Position numbers and translations under genes: made by a program. From Celoporthe dispersa (Eukaryota > Ascomycota > Sordariomycetes > Diaporthales > Cryphonectriaceae), in assembly GCA_016584495.1 (NCBI GenBank), contig WAID01000009.1, positions 3,720,001 through 3,784,000 on the forward strand: DNA of 64,000 nucleotides. Direction: 5' to 3'. Positions within the stretch are counted from its first letter, which is position 1, and each line of letters opens with the position of its first letter. Of the stretch, positions 44,810-56,565 are shown one piece after another. The notes under the pieces were generated by a model. The model saw only the letters and a program-made list of their open reading frames with translations, had not been told where the DNA came from and did not search any database.

Positions 44810-47133
44810 TCATTCCTTGTCCATACTCTCGACAGCGTCATAGAATTTCCCGTCACTCTCACACGATCCCTCCACCGCGACCATGAGCCTGTCAAAAGCC
44901 AACCTGAGCTCGTCCGTCTTGTCTGGCCGCTCATCAAAGAGGCGCCTGGCCGTCTTTCCGTTCTTGTCCTTCTGGTATAGATCCAGTCCAGGCAAGCCAT
45001 GCTCTTCCAAGATGCGCATCGTCACCAGGTCTGCACACGACGCTGCCCGGTGCAGGATGGTGTTGCCCCAGACATCGACCACCAGATGGTTCGCACCATG
45101 CTTCAGAAGGACACCAAGACAGCCATGGCTGTGGAACTGTATCGCTATGCCGAGTGGCGTCTCGCCCTCCCTCGTGCAGAGTTCCATGTCCGCCCCTCGC
45201 CTGATGAGCAGCTCCGCAACGGCGGTCGTGTCATGGCCTGCAGTGTACATCAGAGCCGTCTCGCCATTCAGGGACTGTAGGTTGACCACGCCGGGCCGTG
45301 CTCGTGCGAGAAGGTCGACGATGCCCGTCCTGCCACGCGCGGAGGCGCTCTGGATCGGGTACCATCCCTCCCTTGAGGCTATGGTCGGATCAGCCCCGTA
45401 CTGAAGCAGAAGGCGGCAGATCTCAGTCTTGCTCTCGGCATCCCACCTCTTCTTGCTCTCGCCCCAGCCGCTGGCTCGCCCGCCGCTGGACTGCGTGGCT
45501 GCATACAGCGCGCTCACCGTGGCGCCAGGCCCCATCGTGTTGGGGTCCACGCCTGCCTCGAGGATCGCCCTGACGGCCTCGATATCACCCATACGCGCTG
45601 CGTATGTCAGCGGTTGATAACCCAGCTGATCTACTGCCGCAAGTGTCCTGGCGGCTTCTGTACCCCTGGTGATGCTCTTCACATCGCCCTGCCGGCGCTT
45701 CAGGATGACTTGGCTGGCGTGGCTGATCTCGAACTCGTCCCACACATCGCCCGAGAGAAACATCTCTTCTATGCGGTGCCTGATGCTCGTATGGTAGGCA
45801 CCTGTCAGGAGGAGGACCGCAGCTGTCTGGCGAGGCGTTGTGCCCATCTCGTTGGGGGCATCCGGGTCGGCACCGGCCTGCATGAGGAGTCGAACGACCC
45901 CCAAGGCCTGGTCAGAGCCGGCTTGGAGACGGCTGTGTCTCAGGGCACCCAGGAGGGGTGTGTTGCCACTTGTGGTCGTGATGTAGTTTGCTGTCCATGG
46001 GTGTCTCTGCAGGATGGTCTTCAACGCGTCCGTATCTAACATGTGGATGTAGTGATGGATGTCCAGGAGCGCAGGCGGAAGCATAGGCCGCACGGCAATC
46101 GACATAGAAGGGGACTGACCGGCTATCTTCTCGGCGCATAGGAGGATGGTGTAGTGGAGGAACCAGACAGGGAACGTGTACACTGCATGAAAGGCCTGCG
46201 TCTGTGCCTCGCACTCGTCATCGTGACAGTCACCCGAGGGTGAGCAGCTGTAGCCGACAAGCATCTGTCCAAGGAACCAGGATAGGGCTGGAGGGACGAC
46301 CCTCAGCCTTGTTGTTGATCGCCTCCGGAGACACGAGCAGGCTGCGCTGGACTCACCGACACGACACGACAGCCCAAGGTAAGCAGTCTCCCGCGCATCC
46401 CTCTGACCGTGCTCTAATGACCTGATGCGCTCACTGATACCTCCCAGCTGCCGATTCATGTTATCGTGCGCTTTATGGACACTGCTCAGCAGCGCTGCCA
46501 TACTGCTCAGCATCTCGGCTGAGGCCCCGCCAACAAGAGATTGCTGCTCTTGCTGTCCGTGACCTGACTCTGCAGCTGAGGTAGTGATCTTCAGGGCCTC
46601 CAGCTGTGCCTCGATCCTCGCTGTGCTCATGCTGTCATGCCTTTGAGCTGGCATCCGGAAAGGTAAAAAAGAGAGAAAGACCAAAAAAAAAAAAACACAC
46701 AGAATAGAACATACAAGTTCTTGGTGGTAAGCAACGCCACAATCAGGCATCGTGTCTCTCTAAGCCGCGCAGTCACCTTCAGCGCGTGCGGTCTCCTCGT
46801 CAACCAGGCAATCTTCCTCCGCCGTCTCGGAGTGTCGTGCAGGCGCGAGACGATCCAGCCAATATCGCTCAGATGCAGCCTCGCCTGGCCTGCGTATCTG
46901 TCCATCGCCTCCAGGAACGACGTGTCCTGGTAGATGCTCGGCCCGACACTCTCGACAGTCCGCCTTGCGTATCTGAGGACGGTGCTGAGATCGGCGACCT
47001 CGTTGTGGAGGCTTAATATCTCGGGTGAAGCGTTGTTCCAGGTGCGGATCAGGTCCAACAGCCCTCCTGCTGCGCGCACGCTCACGTCTGCTGCGCCGAT
47101 GAGGCCGGTCACGATCCCGATGACCTCAGCCAT
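44810..47133 (-). CDS. Ankyrin-repeat protein with fungal STAND-type N-terminal domain
   Basis: Exons are 47133-46715 and 46640-44810, about 750 aa. The N-terminus (MAEVIGIVTGLIGAADVSVR, then LLDLIRTWNNASPEILSLHN) resembles the fungal N-terminal helical domain found in front of NACHT/STAND and ankyrin proteins. A predicted coiled-coil region (IEAQLEALKITT...) leads to a Cys-containing segment (AACSCLRRRST and GYSCSPSGDCHDDEC) that recurs in Sordariomycete ankyrin proteins. At least six ankyrin repeats follow, e.g. GNTPLLGALRHSRLQAG, LGYQPLTYAARMGDIEAVR and GETALMYTAGHDTTAVAEL. There is no P-loop, so no NACHT/NB-ARC ATPase. The role is unknown; similar proteins are discussed in allorecognition and immune-like signalling. 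No frame break. Confidence 0.85.
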
Positions 47134-49528
47134 GTTGCAGCATTTTCAGCGACGCTACCCGCTCGTACTCACCATACCAAGATGGGGTGCAATGATAATG
47201 AATATGGGGTAGAGGAGTAGTGCACGGAATATATATGGCTATATCCTGTGCTGCGATCTGGGGTCATTGTGCCTCAGCGAGAACCAAGCATATGACGCCT
47301 TGCTCTGGAAGTTCCATTCCCACCTGTATGTAGGCTGGACCTCTTCCCCGCGCATAAGCAATCATCATGCTGTCGACAGTCTTGTTCACTGCAACCCTGA
47401 TCGGTAGGTGTCTGAGCGAAGTAACCTGCCTCAGGACTAGTTACTCTGCCGTGTAACGGGACTGCAGAGGCACACCGGTTCCAAAATAGCCTGCCCCCCC
47501 CCCCCCCGGCATTCAGCTTCGCTCGGCGTGTCTTGACGTCTTGTACACACCTGCGCCAAGTATATCATCTCACTATTCACGGACCGCTCCCGTATTCTAG
47601 CAGTGCCCAGGTGCCAAGGGATGGAAGACGAGCTGGGGGGCATCGCGTTGACCGGCACCTCCTGATTCGACCAAATTACGCCAAGAAGCCATTTGGGACG
47701 CCTCTACTCACCTCTCCTGTTGTTCTCCCAAACCACCTGGTGCACCATCGCAGGACTCGAGCCAGCAATATCCTCTCAAGTGTAATATATAATGAATACA
47801 GTGACTTTGAAGCCAGCCTGCCTGTCTTCGGCCCGCAACCCCGCTGTGGCTAGATGAGCCTCAATACCAGTGAAGTTCAAGGTTATGTGTTGAGGAAGTC
47901 AATAGCAAACACACAATATCTCCAAGGTATGGTATTGGTTCTCAGCCTTGGGCATCGACTCCTGCACCGCTCATCTAGTCTGGACACATAATATTGTCAC
48001 AATTTACGAGGTGGCTGATTGATATGGGGCAGTGGCATGCAAGCAGCCTGCACTTCAGAGCTGCCCCAGTGGAGCCTGGCGAAAACTGATCTCCCGGGAC
48101 GAAACATTTCTGAAGGTAAAAGGGTTCTGAATATATCACGAATTGATGAATGATTCAGATGCGCTACTTGGTCAACCAAGCCTGAGCGAATGCCCATCAA
48201 CTCAGGCACGGTGTCAAAACCCCTGACCTTAGAGAAAGGCTGAGAATGTGTGGGGGGGGGGGGAGGACCATGCCTTGGCGTCTCAGTCGCTGGTTGGCTC
48301 ACATAAGATTCACCTAAAACAACAAAGCAAAAAAAAATCAGATGGTTGTGAGCAAGCAAGCAAGCAGCTCGTAACCTCCTCGGCACCAGTCCAGCCCGGC
48401 TCGATCGATGTATCCGTACACACAAATGACTCTCGATACCTGGTTCTGGTCGGTACGATCGGCAAAAGTTGCCTCCACAGAGATTTTGCATGAAATCCTG
48501 CAAAAGATCACGCCTGGCCCCTTGATCCGCTGACGAAATCGAGGCGCATAATGGTGGCTTTTTTTCTTTTCTTTTCTTGCTGACCGTGTAACGAACCGTC
48601 GGGACAGGTATAAACCACAGGACGCAGCAGAGCTCGTCGTCAGCACCGTCAGCGGTGACCGCACGCTTCCTTGCCACGTCGATACGTGGGGAATCTTGAC
48701 GTCTTTAGGAAGAGGAAAGGGGTGATGATTTTCCTAGGCCTGGGATCTACAGGGAAAGAAAAGGGTGGATGACGCCAGTCCGTACGAGAAACAAAAGCAA
48801 AGGGAGTTAAAAAAAAAAAAAAAAGGGAGGGGAATCCCTTTGTTCTTTTCTTCCATTTTGTCTCAGCCCTTTTTTTTTTTTTTTCTTCTTTCCTCTCTTT
48901 CTCTTCGGGGCTGCTGCTCGCAGAGCTTCTTATTCTTAGTAAGGAAAGGTCGGGGACGCCGTTGGGCCAGAATCTCGCCCCTTCTCGGCCCCCCCCCCCC
49001 CTTCCCATAATAATTTAAAGACATGGTTGTGGGCAGAGGCCGGACTACAACCACCCTACACAGTACCGGGTCACAGTGCTCCGTCGAGTCAGGCCGGGGT
49101 GCTTTGTTCTAGGTAAGCGAAAGCATCTACGCCACGCCCAGGTTGTGCCTCAAAGGAGGAAGACCAAAAAAAAAAAAAAACCACACACAGAGAGCCCGTA
49201 TCGACCAATTTGCCCCCCCTTGACTCGGGATGACATCAAAGCCTCTCTCTTCCCAACCAGCCTGGCAGAGGACTTCTCGTCGTTCCAGAAGGCCCACAAA
49301 AGACTCCTTTAAAAAAAAAAAAAAAGAGGTAACCCTGCGCGGTGTACGGTGGGCCGCTGCCCTGCTGAATATTTATGTATACCGCAGAGTATTCATATAC
49401 GTATATTTATTTATTTTTTTGGTGGTATATTTTTCCAACTTCTCACCCTCATCCCTCGTAGAGCTGGAGGTTTGTTGATCAGGCTCAGCTTCACTCACGG
49501 TCCCTTTTCTCTCTCTCTCCTACTCTCT

Positions 49529-49561
<33 letters not shown>

Positions 49562-49659
49562 CACACAAAACACACACGCAAGACACTCTCCTCTCTTCCT
49601 TCTTGCACTCTCACACACTCTCACACACACTCACACACACTCACACACACACACTCAAG
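47134..49659. other. Intergenic region with homopolymer tracts
   Basis: About 2.5 kb without a recognised gene. It contains C-runs (about 47495-47507 and 48990-49000), a G-run (48253-48263), A-runs (48809-48824 and 49166-49180) and a T-run (48869-48884), then the leader of the mannitol dehydrogenase gene. Confidence 0.4.
49531..49560 (+). repeat. (CA)15 microsatellite in the leader of the mannitol dehydrogenase gene
   Basis: A perfect CA run about 100 bp before the ATG, followed by further CA- and CTCACA-type imperfect repeats up to 49655. The whole leader is C/A/T and almost free of G. Confidence 0.9.
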
Positions 49660-51237
49660 ATGGCGACCATGGCACAGACCGCCACGCGCGCGGTCCGTGA
49701 TGGCATCTCCAGGGCCGTGCCCAGCGCCATCAGGCTCAACAACCAGAACCTCGCGGCCATCCGGCAGCAGGGGGCCTCCAACAACACCAGGCCCTCCGCG
49801 GTGCCGGGCTACGACAGGAAGAACCTCAAGGAGGGTATCGTGCACATCGGCGTGGGCGGCTTCCACAGGGCACACCTGGCAGCCTACGTGGACGGGCTCA
49901 TGAACAAGGGCGGCGCGCGCGACTGGGCCATCTGCGGCGTGGGCCTGCAGCCCTTTGACGCGGCGATGCGCGACGCGCTGGTCCCGCAGGACTGCCTGTA
50001 CACGCTGATCGAGCGGGCGGCCCAGGGGAGCCGCGCGAGCGTGCTGGGCAGCATCACCTCGTTCCTGTACGCGCCGGACGACCCCAGGGCGGTCATCAAC
50101 AAGATGGCCGACCGCGACACGCGCATCGTGTCCATGACCATCACCGAGAGCGGCTACTACTACAACGAGAACACCCACCAGCTGCTGGTCGAGCACCCGG
50201 ACATCGCCGAGGACCTCCGCGGCGACCTGGAGCGGCCCAAGACCACCTTTGGCTACCTGTACGCCTCCCTGGCGCAGCGCTACGAGTCCGGCCTGCTGCC
50301 CTTCACCGTCCTGTCGTGCGACAACATGCAGAAGAACGGCACCATCACCGGCAACATGCTCAAGTCCTTTGCCCGCCACCGCAGCCCCAAGATCGCCGAG
50401 TGGATCGGCGAGCACGGCGCGTTCCCCAACAGCATGGTGGACCGCATCACGCCGCGCACCCTGGACGGCGACAAGGCCAGCCTGGCCGACACCTTTGGCA
50501 TCCAGGACTCGTGGCCCGTGGTCACGGAGCCCTTCAACCAGTGGGTCGTCGAGGACCACTTCGCCCAGGGCCGCCCCGGCTTCGAGGACGTCGGCGTGCA
50601 GGTCGTCAAGGACGTCGAGGACGTCGAGCGCTTCGAGTGCCACAAGCTGCGCCTGCTCAACGCCAGCCACACCGCCATGTCCTACATGGCCTTCCTGGGC
50701 GGCTTCCGCTACGTGCACGAGGTCATCGAGCACCCCCTCTTCAGCAGGTTCATCCGCAACATGATGCACCAGGAGGTGCGCCCCCTGCTGCCCGAGATCC
50801 CCGGCGTCGACCTCGACGCCTACTGCGACAAGCTCATCGAGCGCTTCTCCAACCCCACCATCATGGACCAGATCACCCGCCTCACCCTCAACGGCTCCGG
50901 CAAGCTGCCGCAGTTCATCATGCCCTCCATCGCCGAGCAGATCATGAACAAGACCCACAACCTCAAGCGCCTGTCCCTCGTCGTCGCCAGCTGGTTCCGC
51001 TACCTGCACGGCGTGGACGAGCACGGCAGGGCCTACGCCATCGACGACCCCAGGGCCGATGAGCTCAAGGCCAAGGCCCTCGAGGGCGGCGACAGGGTCT
51101 ACCCGCTCATGGCCGTCCGCGACCTGTTTGGTGACGACCTGCGCGACGACAAGATCTTCATGGACGAGCTGCAGAGGGCCCTGGAGAGCCTGCACCGCGA
51201 GGGTGCCATGGCCACCCTGGCCAAGTATGTGGACTAG
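49660..51237 (+). CDS. Mannitol 2-dehydrogenase (long-chain polyol dehydrogenase)
   Basis: NAD-dependent enzyme converting mannitol and fructose, part of fungal mannitol storage and stress metabolism. Intronless, 525 aa, slightly longer at the N-terminus than most members. The start is the ATG at 49660 (MATMAQTATRAVRDG). Visible: N-terminal Rossmann entry IVHIGVGGFHRAHLAAYVD, the conserved SMTITESGYYY, LSCDNMQKNGTITGNML, and the catalytic Lys/Asn/His region FECHKLRLLNASHTAMSYM. No frame break. Extreme G/C third-position use produces a long antisense open frame over the same region, which is not considered a gene. The codon bias suggests high expression. Confidence 0.96.
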   Translation: MATMAQTATRAVRDGISRAVPSAIRLNNQNLAAIRQQGASNNTRPSAVPGYDRKNLKEGIVHIGVGGFHRAHLAAYVDGLMNKGGARDWAICGVGLQPFDAAMRDALVPQDCLYTLIERAAQGSRASVLGSITSFLYAPDDPRAVINKMADRDTRIVSMTITESGYYYNENTHQLLVEHPDIAEDLRGDLERPKTTFGYLYASLAQRYESGLLPFTVLSCDNMQKNGTITGNMLKSFARHRSPKIAEWIGEHGAFPNSMVDRITPRTLDGDKASLADTFGIQDSWPVVTEPFNQWVVEDHFAQGRPGFEDVGVQVVKDVEDVERFECHKLRLLNASHTAMSYMAFLGGFRYVHEVIEHPLFSRFIRNMMHQEVRPLLPEIPGVDLDAYCDKLIERFSNPTIMDQITRLTLNGSGKLPQFIMPSIAEQIMNKTHNLKRLSLVVASWFRYLHGVDEHGRAYAIDDPRADELKAKALEGGDRVYPLMAVRDLFGDDLRDDKIFMDELQRALESLHREGAMATLAKYVD

Positions 51238-52982
51238 AGAGACACATCTTCTCTCTCTCTCTCTCCTTTTTGCTGCTTACCAGGTCATGTCGCGTGTCCC
51301 GTCGGTTATCTGTATTCCACCAGAAGGGGGGCGGTTTCACTTTTTTTTTTTTTTAGGAGGGGACCAAGGTGTTCTGGGAGTTTTATTGCTGCATAGAAGC
51401 TCGTGCGTTGTGTGATGTTGTGCCTTGGGGGTAACATGAATCTCGAGAGGGCTGGTTCTCTTTATGTTTGCTTTTTTTTTTCCTTCTTCTACCACATAGA
51501 GAGGTATAAAGGGCTATATACATATATATATATAGAAAGAAAGAGAGAAGAAGAAGCAGGCAGGAGAATAGGGGTTTAGAATATTCTCGAACCTGAGGGC
51601 GTCGAGGAGCGATATCTGGACGGTTTAACGGTAGAGATGCTGATGCCGCATCTATTACGAAACAAGTTTTTTTATTACCCATCATATATATTTGAGATGT
51701 TGCTACAAAAGAGAAATGTGTAAAGATGATTTATTTATTTATTTTTTAAATTTTTTTTGCGAAACTAGAGCCAGTTATTCTCATGCGGTACCATTTTATT
51801 GGTGAATGATCGCAAAGCCCTCCCATGAATCAATTTTTCCTGGCACATCTCATGAATCGTCCCGAGAATTGCCAGATTCAGCATGGTCTGACGAATGTGA
51901 TGTCGGATGAACCTTATGCGAAAATCTGATACCTCCAAGGGTTGAGTTTACCATCCTGGGCAGCAGAAGAAAAAGGAAAAAAAGAAAGGAAAAAAAAAAA
52001 AGGGGCCCAACTCTAAAGGCGAGAGGGGACGAATCGATCTGCGAGCCAAGAAGGGGTCGAGGAAGATCACATGGCTTTAATTCTGCACATCATGTTCGTC
52101 CTACAATGCGCATCAAGGTCTGCCGGCAGTGGAGTTGAATGCAGAGCGAGCAAAGACCAGGCGGGGAGTGGGTGTAGATTGTGGGTGGTGGACCAACATG
52201 CAGGCCTCATTCCTATTCATGCACCCGGCACACCACCCACTGTGCCAGTTCGGCCCGCAGAGCCTCAACTCTAATTTAGTTTTTTTCTTTCGTATATATG
52301 TATATATTGGTGGTGGATGTGAACTTGGATAAACTTTTTTTTAAGTAAAAAAAAAAGAAGAAAGGGAAAAAAAGAAAAGAAAATTTGGGACGGGGGAGGA
52401 AAAGACACACAAAATCACCCTATAACGAGGTATCATATCGGCAGGCCAACCTATGGAACTTTGTCCAGGATGTCAATCTCGTCTCAAGTATCCCGGATCT
52501 CACTCCCATCCGTCCCATACCTGCGCCGTTCTCTTTTTTCTGGGCCTACCCGCTGCGCATTTGGTGGTGGGGGAGAAGATGGGGGGAGGGGGGCAGCGGT
52601 TGTTGTTGACTTTAACCGAAGGGGTGTTCCTCGCACGGCAGTCGTCTTATGTTGTCGATCATGACATGAGAGCATCTTCCATGGCGGCTAGGAAGAGTGC
52701 ATGCCTGCGTGGGCCACGGAATACGTGGTGACTAGGTGGTAGACGAGACAGCAAGATGGACATGATAAATAACAGGCAGTCAGTCTGACCACCCTCTCTC
52801 TAGCCAACTCTTTCTATACTTACTCTCACACTATTAGTCCTCAGGGTCCTGTCTCCCAACATACACTCTCTCTTGCCTCTTCTCCCTACGTCTAATTCAA
52901 CAAGATCCCAAGTTCTGTGAACTGGTCCATTCTTTCTGCCAAGCGCATCCCTAGTGAGAAAAAACAAATAATATCTTCCGCC
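51238..52982. other. Intergenic region
   Basis: 3' flank with T- and A-runs and an AT-rich part (51640-51770), then the promoter of the small secreted protein. No gene is recognised. Confidence 0.4.
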
Positions 52983-53515
52983 ATGCAGACCCAGGCCCTC
53001 CTCGTCGCCGCCCTGGCCGTCCTGTCCGACGCTGCCATCATCGTCCTCCCTCGCGCCACCAACTCCTCCTCTGCCACCACCTCGCTCGCCGGCGCTGACT
53101 TTGGCTCCTGCACCCCAACCATGGATTTCCAGTTTGGCCGTGCCCAGTTCAGTAAGTCTCTTTCCTTTCCAGCGACTATGTCGTGCCACCAACTGAGAAC
53201 CCCCTTCTCTTCTTCTTCTTTTTTTTTTTTTTTGAATTTCTTTCCGCTCACAAATGTCCTCTCTGTGCTCTAGACCGCAAGGCCGACGAGGGAACCTTCT
53301 TCCCCACTGACGCCACCCTCGTCGCCAACACCGGCCAGACCGACGCCCTCAACCCCAACATCATCACCAACTTCATCTGCAACCAGCTCACCAACGTGTG
53401 CAATGCCAACGACGCAGCCAAGACGGCCTGTGCGAGCGCCCAGGCCCAGGTCGAGAGCCTGGGGACCAAGGACGCCAGTACGGCGACAGCGTTCAACTCG
53501 GCGCTGGGGTTCTAA
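52983..53515 (+). CDS. Small secreted protein, conserved fungal family of unknown function
   Basis: 136 aa from exons 52983-53151 and 53274-53515. Signal peptide MQTQALLVAALAVLSDA. The mature part has CTPTMDFQFGR, a TFFPTDATLVANTGQ segment, ALNPNIITNFICNQLTNVC and a tail STATAFNSALGF. Four cysteines remain after the signal peptide. The LNPNIIT-x-x-IC-x-QLTNVC signature is shared by a family of small secreted fungal proteins that I recall being annotated as hypothetical or IgE-binding-like; that label is from memory and function is unknown. The intron ends in a T-run followed by CTAG. No frame break. Confidence 0.85.
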
Positions 53516-53539
53516 GATTGATTTGGAGAAGCCAATAAA

Positions 53540-53730
53540 AGAGGATGAGTGATGATGAGGATGATCAGTATGTATGTGTGTGTGTGTGTGTAAGAGAAAG
53601 AGAGAGAGAGAGGAAGAAGGGAGAGCGAGAGAGTGAGGTTGGTTTGGGGGAAAGGGAAAAAAAAGGATGAGTAGTGATGAGGATGATTAGTATGTGTGTG
53701 TGTAAGAGAGAGAGGGGGGGGGGTTCTTGA
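53540..53730 (+). repeat. Imperfect duplicated minisatellite with GT and GA runs
   Basis: A segment of the form GGATGAGT-GATGATGAGGATGAT followed by AGTATGT, a GT run and a GA run occurs near 53543-53610 and again near 53666-53715 with small differences. It lies just 3' of the small secreted protein gene, so it may be in its 3' UTR. Confidence 0.75.
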
Positions 53731-53853
53731 GACGGAAAGCGACCCGGGCTGGATCCGAGGGACGGACTGGGGAGAGGAATCTGCCTCTGCACAGGACCCG
53801 AGAAGAATAATGATTACGAGATAAGAATGATACCATGCTTCATAAACTTGAGA

Positions 53854-55905
53854 CTACGACGCACTGCACTTGTCCACGATCAAGCTCGCGTTGACGCCCG
53901 CAAGCCCGTCAATGTACCTGTGTGAAGACCAGTCATCAGCAGCGGCAGCAAAGATAGGAAAAGGGGGGGGGGGGTTGGAAAAGGCCCGACTCACGCAAGC
54001 AGCGTCTCCACAGGGAGCATATCCATGGTGCCCAGGCTCGGGTTCGAAGAGGTCAGCACCCTCCCGCCCCAGAGCACCCTCACATAATGGCCCCCGTCCC
54101 CGCCGCAGAAGTGGCGGCGGCGGCGGTCCTGCCCTCCAGAGCTCAAAGACGACCTCGCTCCCCATCCCGGGCCAGACCATCACGTCCACCTGCAAGATCC
54201 CCAGCAGCCTGCTCACGCTCCCGTCGTGTGCCACGTTGTGGAACCAGAGCACCTCGCCTCCTGCTGTCCCGCTCGCGGCCGCCCGCAGGTGCGCCGCAAG
54301 CTCCGCAGCCCACACGCCAAACGAGCCCACGCTCGCGGCCAGCGCCTCGGGCCCAGCGTCCCGGTAGATGCGGCTGTACTCCCAGTTCCCGAGCCGGTAC
54401 ACCTCGTCCGCCATGTCCTGCGTGACACAGTCCGCCGTGTCGTTCACCAGGCCCCCGCCGCCGCCGCTGGTGGTGGCATTGACCAGCTTTACAGGGCAGG
54501 GGTCGTGCGTGGCACTGGCGGGCCGACAGGTTGTCGTAGTAGTGGTCGAAGCTGGCGTGGAACCCCTCGTCGTCCGCCGCGACGCCCGAGATGCCGTCGA
54601 GCTCGGCGTACAGGGGCGCGGTGGCGTCGAGGTGGGCCTGCCAGGCCGTGTCGTTGGCGCTCTCGATGTCGCCGAACTGGTCCGTCGAGGAGGTGCACGT
54701 GTAGTCTGGCTCGAGGCTGTCGACGCCGTCGGGCTGGATGAGGAGCGGCACGGAGGAGGTGGTGCCCCACATGCCGTTGATGACCATGCCTGCGACCTCA
54801 GAGGTGATGACATTGTTGGTGACGCGGTACCTGACCCTGTCGCGCCAGGCAGGGCTGGTCCTGGGGGCAGGAAGCCCAGGAGGTCCCCGTAGACCCCGTA
54901 GAGGTCGGCGCCGTGCTGCCACGAGTCGTCGAGCCCGGCAGACGTGATCTGCGGGAACTGGCAGCTGCCCTTCCACCCGGAGGCGAGCGTCTCGAAGGGG
55001 TTCGTGAAGCCCGCGACGTCGCTCGTGCCCTGCCAGTAGGCCTGCGCCGAGGCGTTGCGCCCCGCGTTGGGGTCACCAGGGGAGGCAGGGTCCGAGGAGA
55101 AGGGCTCGGCGAAGTAGTACAGCCCCTGATCGTCGCAGTCCCAGGTGTAGGACTCTACGGGGAATGAGTTGGCCGCGTAGGGAGTGCGCTTGTGGTGGCG
55201 GTGGATCTGGGGCCGAGGTGAGCAGTGCTGTGGCGATGACATGAGGAGAGAAGGGGTGGGACAGGGCAGGAGTGGGTGGGCGGGTGAGAGAGAGAGAGCG
55301 CGAGCCTGCGCATGCAGGGGCTGCCTCACGACTCGTCGCCTCCCTTCTCTCTTCCTCTCTTCACACCGACAAGACTCACCAGTTCCACATAGACCAGCTC
55401 ATACTCATCTCCCGGCACAACATACTCCATGCTCCGCACGTGCGGCATATTACACCAGTTATACGTCCCATACTCCTCATCTGGTGTGTACGACGAGTTA
55501 TAGATGAACCCATACACCCCCATGGTGCTATTGCTCACCACATTGGTCAGGTTGTTGACCAGCGTCTGCGACGGCGCGAACCAGCCCAGGTCGACCGCCG
55601 TGATGTTGGTGTTTGCCATGTCTGCGGATGGTGGTGGTGGTGGCAGCAGCACAGGCGGTGAGGAGACTGCGTTGTCGCTATCGCCGGCAGAAGCAAAGCC
55701 GGAGGATATAACAACAGCAGCTGGTGGTGGTGGTGGTGGTGGTAGTGATGATGATGGTGGTGTCTTTGCCAGCACGGGAGGGACGACGAGGTTGATGCCG
55801 TGACCGGTGGTGAGGGAGGAAGAACACGACGAGGGCGCCGCTAAGACAGAGGAGGAGCAGCTTGCTCGCGCGTGAGAGGCGCGGGAGGAGCCTGAGGGGA
55901 GGCAT
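53854..55905 (-). CDS. Membrane-anchored histidine acid phosphatase family protein
   Basis: Extracytoplasmic phosphatase-fold protein of the histidine acid phosphatase branch. Exons are 55905-55380, 55206-53995 and 53917-53854. The N-terminus (MPPLRLLPRLSRASKLLLLC then LSGALVVFFL) is an uncleaved-looking anchor, followed by a Pro-rich linker and WFAPSQTLVNNLTNVVS. The active-site motif reads IHRHHKRTPYA (family RHGxRxP, here with His instead of Gly). LWFHNVAHDGSVSRLLG carries the later His-Asp pair. The C-terminus is LLPVETLLA joined to YIDGLAGVNASL. Frame breaks: extra base at GGG 55814-55816, missing base at GGGGG 54863-54867, extra base near 54511, and one more near 54090-54125 before HYVRVLWGGRVLTSS. 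About 560-570 aa when read through. Confidence 0.82.
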
Positions 55906-56565
55906 GCATTCTTGTATTGGTGATGGAAAGCCCACGTGGGAGGAATTTTCGTCGTCAGTGGTTCGCAGTCCCCAGAGACTGAGTGTCGGCGGGAGAGCCT
56001 GGCACGCAAGGTTAGGAGAAGAAGAGGGACCCAGGCCAAGCAGCAGCCGAGAGGAGGTGGGGGGGTTGCAGTGGGTGGAGAACTGGGTTGGGTGAGATTT
56101 GAATTGAGTTCTGGTTAATATTTCGAGTCCCCGCCGAGCAGTAAGATCCCTCGGCATGGCTCGTCAGCGCGACAGCTCCGGACTGGTGCGATCAGCTTCA
56201 AAGAGCTTTGGATACAATCCACCACTATGATTTTATCGCGTAGCGAGGATGTGGCTTTTCGGCTGGAGCTTCATGTTGTCTCGCCAGGTCATTCTTATTA
56301 TGTGGCTGGCCAGACTGGTTGCGTGCACAAGAGTCCCGCCTTCTCGCCCTCGTCCAGAACTTGGCTCTGGCTGTCATCGCATCTTCTGGTCCCCAGGGTC
56401 ATGATTCCTATGCTGGTAGCATTGTGGATCCCCTCTGGTCAAGCTTCGCGCCGTGAATCACCGCATAGAACGTCTAGTGTTGAGATCCCACCGAAGCTGC
56501 CCTGAAATGCCGCTTCATGGCGGACGGGTGCCCATGGCACATCAGTCTAGAGCGAGCACAAGCCA
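55906..56565. other. Intergenic region
   Basis: Promoter side of the phosphatase gene and 3' side of the PP-loop gene. If the TilS-like frame is shifted near its end (see that entry), its stop may lie at 56474 inside this stretch. Confidence 0.4.

Noticed and set aside
47740..47770. B-box-like sequence on the minus strand suggesting a tRNA gene
   Set aside because: No A-box or cloverleaf can be built around it.
49621..51195. A 524-codon open frame antisense to mannitol 2-dehydrogenase
   Set aside because: It mirrors the sense gene, is rich in Val/Leu/Gly/Ala/Asp repeats and has no family features. It arises from extreme G/C third-position codon use.
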